A DNA stretch of 64,000 bases, taken from contig NZ_AP019860.1 of assembly GCF_009002475.1 (NCBI RefSeq), forward strand, positions 4,340,001 through 4,404,000, given 5' to 3'. A program made the position numbers and the translations under genes. Below are positions 8,620 through 17,480 of this stretch, piece by piece (within the stretch, counting starts at the first letter, position 1; every line of letters begins with the position of its first letter). This stretch comes from Candidatus Uabimicrobium amorphum. GTDB taxonomy: Bacteria > Planctomycetota > Uabimicrobiia > Uabimicrobiales > Uabimicrobiaceae. The notes beneath the pieces were generated by a model. That model was not told where the DNA came from. It did no database searches and was given only the letters and a program-made list of their open reading frames with translations.

Positions 8620-9906
8620 TCACGCCAATATTTGCACTCCGTGTTGCTTGCGTAGCCATTCCAAATTCGCATGAGAGAGCGATATGCGCAAATGAACGCT
8701 TTGCTCTTTGAATTCGCGTTCGATAATTCGTGCGCATTCGGCAACCCATGACAATAACTTACCATTTTTGGCAGGCACAACAGCCTGTACTTCGATCATA
8801 TTCGCTTCAAATATTCCTAGTACTTTTGCCGAAAATAAATCCATGTTTTGCTTGTGTTTTGCGGAAATACACACATGGTTGGGATACGCGCGCTTTAAAT
8901 TTTCCAAGTCTACGGGGTCTTCGACTAGGTCGATTTTATTAAACACGTAAAGAGCATTTTTTTCATTTAGTTTCATTTTACGCAAAACACGTTCTACAAC
9001 CATGATGTGTCTTTCTGCGTCGGGATGTGAAGCATCTACGACATGGAGTAGTACATCTGACTGTGCTGCTTCTTCTAATGTTGCTCGGAAAGAAGCGACG
9101 AGGTGGTGAGGTAATTTATCGATAAAACCAACAGTGTCCGACAATAATACCTTGCGTGCCTGAGCCAAATTCCACAAACGCGTTCTCGTATCGAGAGTTG
9201 CAAATAATTTATTTTCTACCAAAACATCTGCTTCGGTGAGAACGTTCATCAGAGATGACTTTCCCGCATTTGTGTATCCCACTAAACCGATCGTGAAGAA
9301 CTTTTGATTACGCGACTTTACTTCGCGATTTTTGCGCTCTTGGATTTTTCTGATGGCGCTTTTGCAATCGGCAATTTTTTTCTTAATGATTTGCCTATCT
9401 GTTTCAAGTTGTTTTTCACCAGGTCCACGGAATCCAACCCCGCCTTGTGATCCTTCAAGGTGTGTCCACATGCGTTTCAAGCGCGGCATAACATATTCCA
9501 TTTGTGCCAAGTCCACTTGCAGAGTTGCTTCCTTGGTTTTTGCATGTTGTGCAAATATATCCAGAATAAGTTCCGTACGATCAATTACACGTATATCAGT
9601 CATTTCTTCTATATTGCGCGATTGCCCAGGAGAAAGGTCATGGTCACTAATGATTAAGGTAGCGTCTGTTTCTTCTGCCAGTGTTTTCAATTCTTGTAGC
9701 TTACCTTTGCCCATGTAGGTACCAGGATGAAATTTATGACGACGTTGTATCAATTTACCGACAACCTCAACACCTACAGTATCTGCAAGATTTCCCAATT
9801 CGGTGAGGGGTGGCTCGTAAGATTGTAGTTCTCGTGGTCGTTGTACGCCAATTAGTATGGCTCTTTCTTCTGGGGTCGAATGAGTTTTTTGTTCAAAAGA
9901 TTGCAT
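8620..9906 (-). CDS. hflX: GTPase HflX
   Basis: The 428-residue protein has the HflX N-terminal domain, a Gly-rich linker (LEGSQGGVGFRGPGEKQLE, about 155-173) and a G domain. G1 is GYTNAGKSSL near residue 210, G3 is SDTVGFIDKLP near 254 and G4 is NKID near 323. HflX binds the ribosome 50S subunit and splits stalled or stressed 70S ribosomes. Length and motifs are complete. It appears to be a single-gene unit, convergent with the metal transporter. Confidence 0.95.
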   Translation of the reverse strand: MQSFEQKTHSTPEERAILIGVQRPRELQSYEPPLTELGNLADTVGVEVVGKLIQRRHKFHPGTYMGKGKLQELKTLAEETDATLIISDHDLSPGQSRNIEEMTDIRVIDRTELILDIFAQHAKTKEATLQVDLAQMEYVMPRLKRMWTHLEGSQGGVGFRGPGEKQLETDRQIIKKKIADCKSAIRKIQERKNREVKSRNQKFFTIGLVGYTNAGKSSLMNVLTEADVLVENKLFATLDTRTRLWNLAQARKVLLSDTVGFIDKLPHHLVASFRATLEEAAQSDVLLHVVDASHPDAERHIMVVERVLRKMKLNEKNALYVFNKIDLVEDPVDLENLKRAYPNHVCISAKHKQNMDLFSAKVLGIFEANMIEVQAVVPAKNGKLLSWVAECARIIEREFKEQSVHLRISLSHANLEWLRKQHGVQILA

Positions 9907-10036
9907 ATATTTTTTTCCACTATGATCATGTTGAAGTTGAATGTAGTTTGTTTATAATAATAACAAAATATACAAACCAATAAAACCCAAATGAGGTTCG
10001 ATTTTTTCAAAAAAAAATAAATAGCAGGTGACGTGA

Positions 10037-10528
10037 ATGTTCAGAAAAGAAAGCTCTTTTGCCCCTATCGTTGATAATAATAGTTGTATTTTAATACTCG
10101 GTTCGTTTCCTAGTGTTTTATCGGTAAAGCACGACTTTTACTATGCCAATAAACGCAACCAATTTTGGCCAATTATGAATGAAATATTTTTTGGAGATGC
10201 CAAAACAAATTTGCAAAGAAAAAATTTAGTGTTACACAATAAAATAGCATTGTGGGATTCTGTTCGTGTATGTGAACGTAAGAATTCATCTGATAGCGAG
10301 TTGAAGGTAATGGAAGGAAATGATATTAAAGGACTTTTAGAAAAATATTCTCAAATACATACAATATTTTTTAATGGCAAGAAATCACAGCAAGTATACA
10401 ACAAATATCACAAAGATATTGATATTTATACGAAAGCTTTACCATCTACTTCTCCTGCACATGCTGCAATGAAGTACGAAGAAAAATTACAGATTTATCA
10501 AAAAAATATAGAAGAGCGTTTGCTGTAG
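10037..10528 (+). CDS. DNA-deoxyinosine glycosylase (uracil-DNA glycosylase superfamily)
   Basis: The 163-residue protein matches the short hypoxanthine/uracil glycosylase group: ILILGSFPSV (residues 18-27), the KRNQFWPIM segment (RNxFW is typical), ALWDSV, and a C-terminal LPSTSPAHA loop. Such enzymes remove deaminated bases (hypoxanthine, sometimes uracil) and leave an abasic site. GCAGGTGACGTGA precedes the ATG. It stands alone between hflX and a small membrane protein gene. Confidence 0.82.
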   Translation: MFRKESSFAPIVDNNSCILILGSFPSVLSVKHDFYYANKRNQFWPIMNEIFFGDAKTNLQRKNLVLHNKIALWDSVRVCERKNSSDSELKVMEGNDIKGLLEKYSQIHTIFFNGKKSQQVYNKYHKDIDIYTKALPSTSPAHAAMKYEEKLQIYQKNIEERLL

Positions 10529-10593
10529 CAAAGTACTGTATTTCTAAACGAAAATACTGTGGTTAGGTAGGTTTTTTTTTGGATCGGGTTTGT

Positions 10594-10633
10594 GAGTCTG
10601 ACTCCCTCTGTGTTTTATATATGAGTCTGACTC
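10594..10633. repeat. Pair of 11-bp direct repeats
   Basis: GAGTCTGACTC occurs at 10594-10604 and again at 10623-10633, just past the 3' end of a small minus-strand gene. Each copy is almost its own reverse complement. Role unknown. Confidence 0.4.
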
Positions 10634-10649
10634 TTGTCTCGTTGTTTTG

Positions 10650-10841
10650 TTATACAGCGTAGTTAATTTTGTCCAAACGTGAATACAAAAATTCAATACA
10701 AAGAACTGCAAAATAACGGCAAGATAAAATAGATATAGCAACAATATCAAAAGTGATTTGGTTTGGAGAAGCATAGAAACAATAAGCTAAAGCTAGTAAA
10801 CATACAATTAATTTAATTAGGCATGATTTCATAGATTTCAT
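10650..10841 (-). CDS. Small hydrophobic protein of unknown function
   Basis: From the ATG at 10841 the product has 63 residues and two hydrophobic stretches (KLIVCLLALAYCFY and ITFDIVAISILSCRYF). This start is chosen because AGGAG lies 7 nt upstream; the longer in-frame extension has no ribosome site. A terminator separates it from the coiled-coil gene at 11027, so it needs its own promoter. It could be a two-helix inner-membrane peptide. No family is recognised, and with no homology support it may not be real. Confidence 0.5.
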   Translation of the reverse strand: MKSMKSCLIKLIVCLLALAYCFYASPNQITFDIVAISILSCRYFAVLCIEFLYSRLDKINYAV

Positions 10842-10925
10842 TTTTGATCTCCTGTTTAGTAAGTAAGTTATTATTTTTATTATGTTACTAATGTAGCAAA
10901 ATTGTTTCGCTCGATCACCCAAAAC

Positions 10926-10954
10926 AAAAACCCCTTATTTTATAAGGGGTTTTT
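10926..10954. terminator. Bidirectional Rho-independent terminator
   Basis: A 13-bp stem (AAAAACCCCTTAT with ATAAGGGGTTTTT, loop TTT) has T runs on both strands. It lies 73 nt past the stop codon of the minus-strand coiled-coil gene and probably ends it. Confidence 0.85.
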
Positions 10955-11026
10955 CATTTTTGATTTCAGAAAGCTTTATGATATAAGGGTTTTTTACGTG
11001 ATGATCCTCTGTGATGTTTATTTTTA

Positions 11027-12373
11027 TTAGCTTTTGTCGTTTGCGTTTTTTGCAGAATGGCTAAGGTTTAATAAAAATTGATAACCTTTACGCCCCATGA
11101 GGGTTTTTTTCTTAAATTGTAAAGGTGTTTGATTGGAAAAGCCTTGTACCACTAATTTTTCAATAAATGCCACTGTTGGTTCCAAGGAGGTGGCAAAATA
11201 AAAGCAGTCGATTTTCCATGTATATTTGTATTGCGGTTTTTTGCGTCCTTGTTTTTGATAATCCAGAACAAGCGAATCAATAACTAAGGGATTTTGCTGA
11301 ACCAAGGAAAATATTTTGTTGAGTTTATAAGCTGTATTTATTTGGCGATTGGCAATTTGCTTTTTCATTTTCTGTATGAGTTCTTTTGTTGTAGCAATTT
11401 GTTTCGCATTTACTAAGACTTTTTGGATTTTGTTTGTTTTGTCTGTAATTTCTTGTAGTTTTTTTTGTGCATCTTTTGCGGTACTGACACTAATTTTCGT
11501 CGCGCTTTTCTTTACGGTTTTTTGTGGTTTTTTCTTCGGTTTTTTTTGTTGTTTCTCTACAGGAAGGATTCGCGATTCTGTGGAAACAGACGTTGGGAGA
11601 TTTCGTTTTTTATTGAATATGTTTTTGTTCTGTTGTAGCGAAACTTTGTATGTTGGTAGCTTATTTTCTTCTATGCTTTTTTTGGTTTCTTTTGTCGACT
11701 TTACATTTGTGATCAACTTTTTGGCTTTAGATAGCTCATTTTTGATATATACCACATCGATGGTGTAAAAGTGAAGATCAACTTTTATATTTGACTGTAC
11801 GCTTTTTAATTCTAACTTTTGAATAGCAACGTATTGCTTTTCTATGGAGGCAATTAATTCGCAAATTAAATTAATATCGTCCACGATAAATTCATAGCTT
11901 AAACTTTGTGCATAAACCTCTTTCGAGAGTTTTTGTTCCTTAAACGTATATTTAATCTTTTTTTGTTGCAAGTATTTGTCAACAGAGTCTTTTGTGTTAA
12001 ATTTCTTTGCCTTTTCACAAAAAGAAGCTAGCGCTCCATGCAAAATGAAAAGTTGTTGTTCATCGTTGCGAAGTTTTTGCAATTCTCCCTGGGATTTTAC
12101 CAGCTTTTTTTGTTGCTCTGTAATTTTTTTTAACCATTCTTGCTTTTCTTTTGCAGATAGTGGTTTATCTTTTTCTTTTAAACTGAGTACAGCTTTCTCT
12201 AATTCGATAAGCTTTTTTTGCAATTTTTGTAGTAAATCATTTTGGGTTTGGAGTTGTTGCTGTAGTTTTTTATTCTCTTTTTCTAAATTTTCAATTCTTT
12301 TATTGTCTTGTTCCTGTGCTCCCATCGTGATGATACACAGTATAAAAACGCCGAGGATATAGTATTTAGGCAT
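11027..12373 (-). CDS. Exported coiled-coil protein of unknown function
   Basis: The 448-residue Lys/Gln-rich protein has a signal peptide (YYILGVFILCIITMGAQEQ) followed by a Leu-zipper-like coiled coil (about 25-115). A mixed helical middle and a basic linker (KKPKKKPQKTVKK-like, about 270-290) follow. The C-terminal domain after about 360 (SLVLDYQKQ, YTWKIDCFYF) may be a small alpha/beta fold resembling type IV pilus PilO-like domains, but I cannot establish this. It is probably periplasmic. The gene ends at a strong terminator and has no operon partner. Confidence 0.75.
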   Translation of the reverse strand: MPKYYILGVFILCIITMGAQEQDNKRIENLEKENKKLQQQLQTQNDLLQKLQKKLIELEKAVLSLKEKDKPLSAKEKQEWLKKITEQQKKLVKSQGELQKLRNDEQQLFILHGALASFCEKAKKFNTKDSVDKYLQQKKIKYTFKEQKLSKEVYAQSLSYEFIVDDINLICELIASIEKQYVAIQKLELKSVQSNIKVDLHFYTIDVVYIKNELSKAKKLITNVKSTKETKKSIEENKLPTYKVSLQQNKNIFNKKRNLPTSVSTESRILPVEKQQKKPKKKPQKTVKKSATKISVSTAKDAQKKLQEITDKTNKIQKVLVNAKQIATTKELIQKMKKQIANRQINTAYKLNKIFSLVQQNPLVIDSLVLDYQKQGRKKPQYKYTWKIDCFYFATSLEPTVAFIEKLVVQGFSNQTPLQFKKKTLMGRKGYQFLLNLSHSAKNANDKS

Positions 12374-12520
12374 AATAATTCACTTTCGTTGAAACTCTTG
12401 GTCGTAACACTGTAACGCGCTAGAAATCCAAATAAAATTTTGCTAACATAGTTCGCAATACAATCTATTTTACTATAGTCAGAGCGGTATATTCTACAAG
12501 AAAGGGAGCGAGAGGCAAAA

Positions 12521-13243
12521 TTGTTTATGAGTTCTCGCGTTTGTAATATGAAAAAGACGCTACGTATTCCATGGTGGGAAAAAATATTATTGGCCATCAT
12601 TCCGCCTATTGTCGCGGGATTAATGAAATTACTTTGTTTGACGTATCGCATTGTACACATTGAAGGAGATCGCCGTAAAATTTTAGAAAAGCATGGCGGA
12701 AGAGCTGTTTTTTGTACCTGGCACCAGCGCATGTTTTACCATTTTCATTTTTTTGGTAGTCTTCATGTCACCATGATGATTTCTGCGAGTAAAGATGGGG
12801 AATGGGCATCCAAGATTGCACATTGGTTGGGTTTTAAATGCGTTCGCGGCTCTACGCGTAAAAAAAATGTCGACAAAGGCGGCAAAAACGCCATGGAACA
12901 ACTTATCGAAATGGTCAAGCAAGGCGAATCCGCAGGAATGTTAGTCGATGGCCCTACAGGTCCAGAACGCAAAGTAAAAATAGGTTCGATACTCATTGCC
13001 CAACAAACCGGTGCACCGTTGCTATCCGAGATGTGGGGATGCAAAAGTGCTTGGGTAGTAAAATCATGGGATCGCTATCTAATCCCTAAACCTTTTACCA
13101 AAGTTTACGTAATACATGGAGAACCAATCTACGTACCAAAAGACGCTAGTCGCGAAGAGCTAGAAGAGATTCGTTTGCATTTGGAAAAGATCATGAATGA
13201 AGATGTGAAAAAATGCGACGAACATTTTGGTAAGGACTGGTAG
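12521..13243 (+). CDS. DUF374 lysophospholipid acyltransferase family protein
   Basis: The product is about 240 residues with a hydrophobic N-terminus (WWEKILLAIIPPIVAGLMKL). Its core resembles LpxL/PlsC-like acyltransferases of the DUF374 group: FCTWHQRMFYHF (the H-x4-H/D region), SASKDGEWASKIA, CVRGSTRKKN, GKNAMEQL and LVDGPTGPERK. These proteins are thought to acylate lipids at the inner membrane. TTG at 12521 has GAGAGG 6 nt upstream; ATG at 12527 or 12548 is possible. It is followed by a long palindromic repeat. Confidence 0.85.
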   Translation: MFMSSRVCNMKKTLRIPWWEKILLAIIPPIVAGLMKLLCLTYRIVHIEGDRRKILEKHGGRAVFCTWHQRMFYHFHFFGSLHVTMMISASKDGEWASKIAHWLGFKCVRGSTRKKNVDKGGKNAMEQLIEMVKQGESAGMLVDGPTGPERKVKIGSILIAQQTGAPLLSEMWGCKSAWVVKSWDRYLIPKPFTKVYVIHGEPIYVPKDASREELEEIRLHLEKIMNEDVKKCDEHFGKDW

Positions 13244-13282
13244 TAGAGTGAAGACATTCGCATAAAAGAAATCTACCTTTAG

Positions 13283-13333
13283 CAAAGTGCATTGTAGGGG
13301 CGGACACAAGGTCCGCCCCTACAATGCACTTTG
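13283..13333. repeat. 23-bp perfect palindrome, dispersed repeat copy 1
   Basis: CAAAGTGCATTGTAGGGGCG plus GAC pairs exactly with its complement around the loop ACAAG. It lies between convergent genes and could terminate both. Related but less perfect copies are at 38147-38190 and 59491-59531, so this is a dispersed intergenic element. Confidence 0.9.
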
Positions 13334-13363
13334 TGAAAGATAGTTTACTGTAGTGATTTCGCC

Positions 13364-14059
13364 TTATTTAAAAAAGGGCGGTTTGCGGTCTTTCATTTTT
13401 TCTTTGATTTTGTCTCTAATGTTGTGAATTCCGCTTTTAAATTCGTTTTTTATCGCCTGTGTTGTTTTCTCGATGATCTTTTTTACCACTTGCTGTGTCA
13501 CATCGCGCATAGTTGTTTCGGAGTTTTTTCCTAGGTTGTGTAATTCAAAACTATCTAGTGGAATTGTTTTTGCAGATTTGTCGTTTAGCTTGATATTGAG
13601 TTTGCAGTTTTGTGCTTGGAGATGATCTATTTGTACCTTCTTTTTCTTTTTTTCTTTGGGTTTGTTGACACTTTCTTTCAATTTAGTGATATTGTTGTCT
13701 TGTGGAGTTCCCTCTACAGCAACTTCGAGAGCATTGATCACTATTTTTTTTATATGTACTTTTTCAGTGCGTATGGTTTCAGGATCTATATCTAGGTCGA
13801 GAGTTTCTATTCTGAAAGTGTAACTAAACTCTTGTCCATCGGGGTTTTCTACTACTAGGTTTTCTATTTTTCCTTTACCGGTTAAGATGGGCATCGTCAC
13901 TTTATCTACGGTTACCGGCACTCCTAATGTCATCGATCCTTTGTCTTGTATTCCGTGTTTAATGAGTACGCCAATGTTACCGCCACTCATAAAAAAATAA
14001 CCAGCCACTCCGGCTATAATCACAATAATTACTGCGATAAAAACGCCTATTTTTTTCAT
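13364..14059 (-). CDS. AsmA-like membrane-anchored protein
   Basis: From the ATG at 14059 (AAGGAGAG 5-6 nt upstream) the product has 231 residues. One N-terminal membrane helix (IGVFIAVIIVIIAGVAGYFF) is followed by a beta-rich region (VTVDKVTMPILTGKGKIENL, IETLDLDIDPETI, EKVHIKKIVI) resembling AsmA/DUF748 repeats. A Lys-rich stretch and a basic C-terminal tail follow. AsmA-like proteins lie in the envelope and are linked to lipid transfer. This one is very short, so it may be a single-repeat member. The upstream in-frame extension crosses a palindromic repeat and is rejected. Confidence 0.65.
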   Translation of the reverse strand: MKKIGVFIAVIIVIIAGVAGYFFMSGGNIGVLIKHGIQDKGSMTLGVPVTVDKVTMPILTGKGKIENLVVENPDGQEFSYTFRIETLDLDIDPETIRTEKVHIKKIVINALEVAVEGTPQDNNITKLKESVNKPKEKKKKKVQIDHLQAQNCKLNIKLNDKSAKTIPLDSFELHNLGKNSETTMRDVTQQVVKKIIEKTTQAIKNEFKSGIHNIRDKIKEKMKDRKPPFFK

Positions 14060-14142
14060 TATACTCTCTCCTTGTGGATATATTTGGGTAAAAAATGACA
14101 TTTTTATTGTAGCAATTTGCTGGTTTGATGACGAAAAAAATA

Positions 14143-14188
14143 TTAGCGCATCACCAATTAAAATTTGTTCAATTGATGATACACCTAA
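14143..14188. repeat. Dispersed palindrome, copy 1
   Basis: On the minus strand it reads TTAGGTGTATCATCAATT, a short loop, then AATTGGTGATGCGCTAA. A relative lies at 51093-51142. It overlaps the last bases of the GGDEF gene and may end that transcript. Confidence 0.7.
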
Positions 14189-15138
14189 AACCAATGATGT
14201 CTTTCTGTTTTTCTCAAGGCGGAATGGTTTATGCGCTTTGTTTTTAGATCATATTCAATATCTTTTTCATAAAACGCAAAATTATTTTTTCCCGAACATT
14301 TGGCTTTGTACATTGCGATATCGGCTTTTTTGAGAAGAGTTTGCGCTTCATAACCATCCATCGGGCCTACAGAGATTCCTACACTTGCCCCGGCCTGTAA
14401 GTCTTTTACAATAACTTCCGAAACAGAAGTAATGATTTTATAAGCGACTAACTCGCAATTTTTCGCTTCTTTGATGTCTTCTAGTATAATGACAAACTCG
14501 TCACCTCCAATGCGTGCTACCGTGTCGTTTTCACGCACGGAACTGGCCATCTTTTTCGCCACATCTTGTAAAAATTGATCTCCTACATCATGACCAAGGG
14601 AATCGTTGATGGTTTTGAAATTGTCCAGATCTACGAATAATACCGCAACCATACTTTGGCGACGTTTTGCTGTGGTAATCGCGTGTTCAAGTCTTTCGCA
14701 GAGCAACAAACGGTTTGGCAAACTCGTTAGGTGATCATAGTAGGCCATTTTTCGTAATTTTTTTTCTTCGCTTTTTACTGTGGTTATATCTGAGAAAATG
14801 GCGACATAATGTATTTTGTCGTCATCTGTAATGGAGCTGATATTTGCCCACTGTAGGTAAATTTCTCCGTCTTTACGTCGATTCCAAAATTCACCTTGCC
14901 AACTACCTTTTTCTCTAAGTGTTTGCCAGAATTTTGTATAGAATTCTTTGCTTTGTCTTCCCGACTGTAAAATTCGCGGATTTTCACCCAAAATTTCTTG
15001 GGGATGATACCCTGTTACTTTTGTAAAAGCTTTGTTGATAGCAACAATATTACCACTGGAGTCTGTCACCATAATTGCGCATGAAGTTGCTTCAAAAATT
15101 TTACGGGCCAATTGTGCGTGGTTTGTGTTAGCTAACAA
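14185..15138 (-). CDS. PAS-GGDEF diguanylate cyclase
   Basis: The 317-residue protein has a PAS domain (about 10-115: ATSCAIMVTDSSGNIVAINKA and a PAC end, YVAIFSDITTVK) and a complete GGDEF domain (130-300) with RIGGDEF near residue 207. The inhibitory I-site RxxD (REND) lies five residues before GGDEF, suggesting product feedback. It makes cyclic di-GMP in the cytoplasm in response to a PAS-sensed signal. It is the last gene of a packed minus-strand string and follows the FHA/ATPase gene by 11 nt. Confidence 0.95.
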   Translation of the reverse strand: MLANTNHAQLARKIFEATSCAIMVTDSSGNIVAINKAFTKVTGYHPQEILGENPRILQSGRQSKEFYTKFWQTLREKGSWQGEFWNRRKDGEIYLQWANISSITDDDKIHYVAIFSDITTVKSEEKKLRKMAYYDHLTSLPNRLLLCERLEHAITTAKRRQSMVAVLFVDLDNFKTINDSLGHDVGDQFLQDVAKKMASSVRENDTVARIGGDEFVIILEDIKEAKNCELVAYKIITSVSEVIVKDLQAGASVGISVGPMDGYEAQTLLKKADIAMYKAKCSGKNNFAFYEKDIEYDLKTKRINHSALRKTERHHWF

Positions 15139-15149
15139 TTTATTTCTCT

Positions 15150-16001
15150 CTAAATTAGATGAATGTTTTGTTTGGTACGTATTACTGCGACGCTTTCTTC
15201 AAAGTCACGGTGAGAAAGTTGGGTATTTTGTGCCGAAAAGTTTTTCCATAATTTGATTTGGTTACCCACTAAATTCCATTCTACCATATCTGCACCTTTA
15301 AGTATTTCGTTGATACCCATATTTTTTTTATTGTGCTCTTCGATAGATTTTTTTACTTTTTTTAATTCTTTGGTATATTCAAAACCATTGCCTTGGTCTC
15401 GAATTTCAACGAGAAGCTTGTTATTTACAATAGTGACACGAATAAATACACAGAGTTGTGGATGATTTTGATTTCCATGCTTTACAGCGTTGGAGGCTGC
15501 CGAACGTATAGAGTTCATAAAAGTGTTGGAAACAATACCCATCTTAATAAGTAAATTAATTTTTTCATATAAAACTGTGAATGCCTGAGTAATTTTATCC
15601 GCGACTGTGGGAACAATAAATTCGACGTCGATTGCTTTAAGTACTTGCATCCAGTTTGTATCTACAAGATTTGGATTCCGATAATCTAAGACAAATTGGC
15701 ATGGAGAAAGTTCTTTCTCTATATACCAAATTTTTTGTGAAGCAATGGTAATGACATCATTGTTTTGTAATGCTTTTTTATCAACACGTTGATCGTTGAC
15801 GAAAGTTCCATAAGAAGAGTTTTCGTCTTCTAGTATTAGTTGATCGCCTTCCATATAAATGCGAGCGTGAGATCTTGAGCATCGAGCGTCATCTATGATT
15901 AAATCGTTAGTGTTTTGTTCTCCACGACCAATTGAAATAGCTTCTATAATTTCTCGCGATTGGAAAACATTGTTATCCAATTGTATTTTCAAATATGGCA
16001 T
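15150..16001 (-). CDS. FHA domain fused to anti-sigma-factor-type histidine kinase-like ATPase
   Basis: The 283-residue protein has an FHA domain (about 20-92) with the phosphothreonine-binding signature GRG...RCSRSH...SSYGTFVNDQ. A GHKL ATPase of the RsbW/HATPase_c_2 type (about 140-265) follows, with N box SIRSAASNAVKHGNQ and G1 box EIRDQGNGFEY. RsbW-type ATPases act as Ser kinases or anti-sigma factors in partner switching. Here an FHA domain would bring it to phosphorylated proteins, plausibly targets of the kinase encoded 12 nt upstream. No STAS anti-sigma antagonist gene is adjacent. Confidence 0.88.
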   Translation of the reverse strand: MPYLKIQLDNNVFQSREIIEAISIGRGEQNTNDLIIDDARCSRSHARIYMEGDQLILEDENSSYGTFVNDQRVDKKALQNNDVITIASQKIWYIEKELSPCQFVLDYRNPNLVDTNWMQVLKAIDVEFIVPTVADKITQAFTVLYEKINLLIKMGIVSNTFMNSIRSAASNAVKHGNQNHPQLCVFIRVTIVNNKLLVEIRDQGNGFEYTKELKKVKKSIEEHNKKNMGINEILKGADMVEWNLVGNQIKLWKNFSAQNTQLSHRDFEESVAVIRTKQNIHLI

Positions 16002-16013
16002 GACAGTCCCTAT

Positions 16014-17477
16014 CTAATATAATTCATTTTCTACAAGTAAACGCATCAGCGCAACACGGATACTTGCTTTGGTGACGATATTTTGTTTTAGCATGTCATT
16101 GAGCACATGTATATAGGTATATTGTTTTTCTTTGTGTAAGAATACCATTTTTTTTACGGCTTCGTGGTTTGGTCCTAAATTAACACAACGAATAAAACCA
16201 TTCATTACTTTTTCTAAAAAGTCTAAATCAAAAGAAATTTTTTGTGTCAAAACGTGTTTGACTATATTTTGTTGTTTTTGCTGACGAAACGCAGAGCAAA
16301 TAGCTATTAGAAAGCGAAAAATTTCCATATCACGCTGTGAAGTAGTATATTCGCGTAAGACAACAGACAAAGCAATTTTTTCTTCTCGAGAGAGTTTTTC
16401 TTTTATACGTAAAGCGTACAATACATTGCGATATCGGTGCAAGGTAATAATCGTATCTTTGAAAAAATCAAAATTTTCTAGTTGTGATACTATTTCTCGA
16501 TTTGGACTGCCGGCGGAAGCTTTGTCTACAAGATCCACGTTTTTTATATCATCTTTGGTTTCCGCGAGTGCCTCATTATTTTTTTTGGCAATTTGCTGAA
16601 CTTTGGCTAAAAGTTCATCTGTTGGGTAACGCGGAAACATTTGGATAACTTTCGATATGGAGTTTGTCAATTTTTCATGTGAAGGACGACGTTTTTTATC
16701 ACGATGTAACATACTATCTACAATTTTTGCGACATTGGAGGGAATGCTTTTGTTTACCTTTTTTACAGATGTCGGAGAGCTATATTTGTCTAAAATATCG
16801 ATGTAGTCACTTAAGGAAGGGGAATTGCCTAGAAAATCGCGAAACGGCGGAAATCCCGTTAGCATTTCGTACAATGTCGCTCCTAAACTATAGATGTCTC
16901 CTATATAATCAATGTCGCTGTTAAAAGTCCTCTCTGGTGCTAAATAGTAAGGGGTACCGAGTATGGTCGGACCCATGGTAATTTGTGTGTGGCTGTCTAT
17001 GTGCTCTACGATTTTCGCTAATCCTAGGTCGGCAATTTTCACGCTACAGTTTTGGTCGATGAGAATATTCGACGGTTTTATATCGCGATGTATGATGTTT
17101 TTGTTCTTCAGAAAGGTAAGGCCTTTGAGCGTTTCAAGTGCAATAAAGAGAACATCTATTTCACTAAATTTAAAACCGTCTTCCATTAAAACGCGCAGCG
17201 AAGGGCCGTTGACATATTCCATTAAATAGTAAAAACATTGTTTCTGGCGCCATTTTCCTAAACCACAATCATCACCTCCTCTAATGATATTATGGTGATT
17301 AATGGTTGCGGTTATTTTCATTTCACGTTTAAAACGATCTACCATTTGTTTACTAGTTTGATTGAGAATAAGTAATTTCATGGCGTAGATTTTATCTCGG
17401 CTACATTTCAATACAAAGGTATCTCGTCCAATAAACAACTCTTCTAAAATTTCGTATTTATCTACTTTTCCTATCAT
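16014..17477 (-). CDS. Ser/Thr protein kinase with unknown C-terminal domain
   Basis: The 487-residue protein has an N-terminal kinase domain (1-265) with YAMKLLIL Lys near 34, HRDIKPSN near 136, ADLGLAK in place of DFG, and APE. The Gly-rich loop is degenerate (IGRDTFVLK). No membrane helix is visible, so it is cytoplasmic. The C-terminal 170 residues are helical and of unknown family. It lies between two FHA proteins in one packed gene string (3 nt after the FHA-FHA gene), so those proteins are its likely substrates or readers. Confidence 0.92.
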   Translation of the reverse strand: MIGKVDKYEILEELFIGRDTFVLKCSRDKIYAMKLLILNQTSKQMVDRFKREMKITATINHHNIIRGGDDCGLGKWRQKQCFYYLMEYVNGPSLRVLMEDGFKFSEIDVLFIALETLKGLTFLKNKNIIHRDIKPSNILIDQNCSVKIADLGLAKIVEHIDSHTQITMGPTILGTPYYLAPERTFNSDIDYIGDIYSLGATLYEMLTGFPPFRDFLGNSPSLSDYIDILDKYSSPTSVKKVNKSIPSNVAKIVDSMLHRDKKRRPSHEKLTNSISKVIQMFPRYPTDELLAKVQQIAKKNNEALAETKDDIKNVDLVDKASAGSPNREIVSQLENFDFFKDTIITLHRYRNVLYALRIKEKLSREEKIALSVVLREYTTSQRDMEIFRFLIAICSAFRQQKQQNIVKHVLTQKISFDLDFLEKVMNGFIRCVNLGPNHEAVKKMVFLHKEKQYTYIHVLNDMLKQNIVTKASIRVALMRLLVENELY

Positions 17478-17480
17478 AAT

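Noticed and set aside
9990..10000. GGTTCGAT resembling a tRNA T-loop
   Set aside because: No acceptor stem, D arm or anticodon arm fits around it.
14060..14194. Longer N-terminus for the AsmA-like protein
   Set aside because: The extension runs through a palindromic repeat and overlaps the GGDEF gene, while ATG 14059 has a strong ribosome site and gives a proper membrane-helix start.
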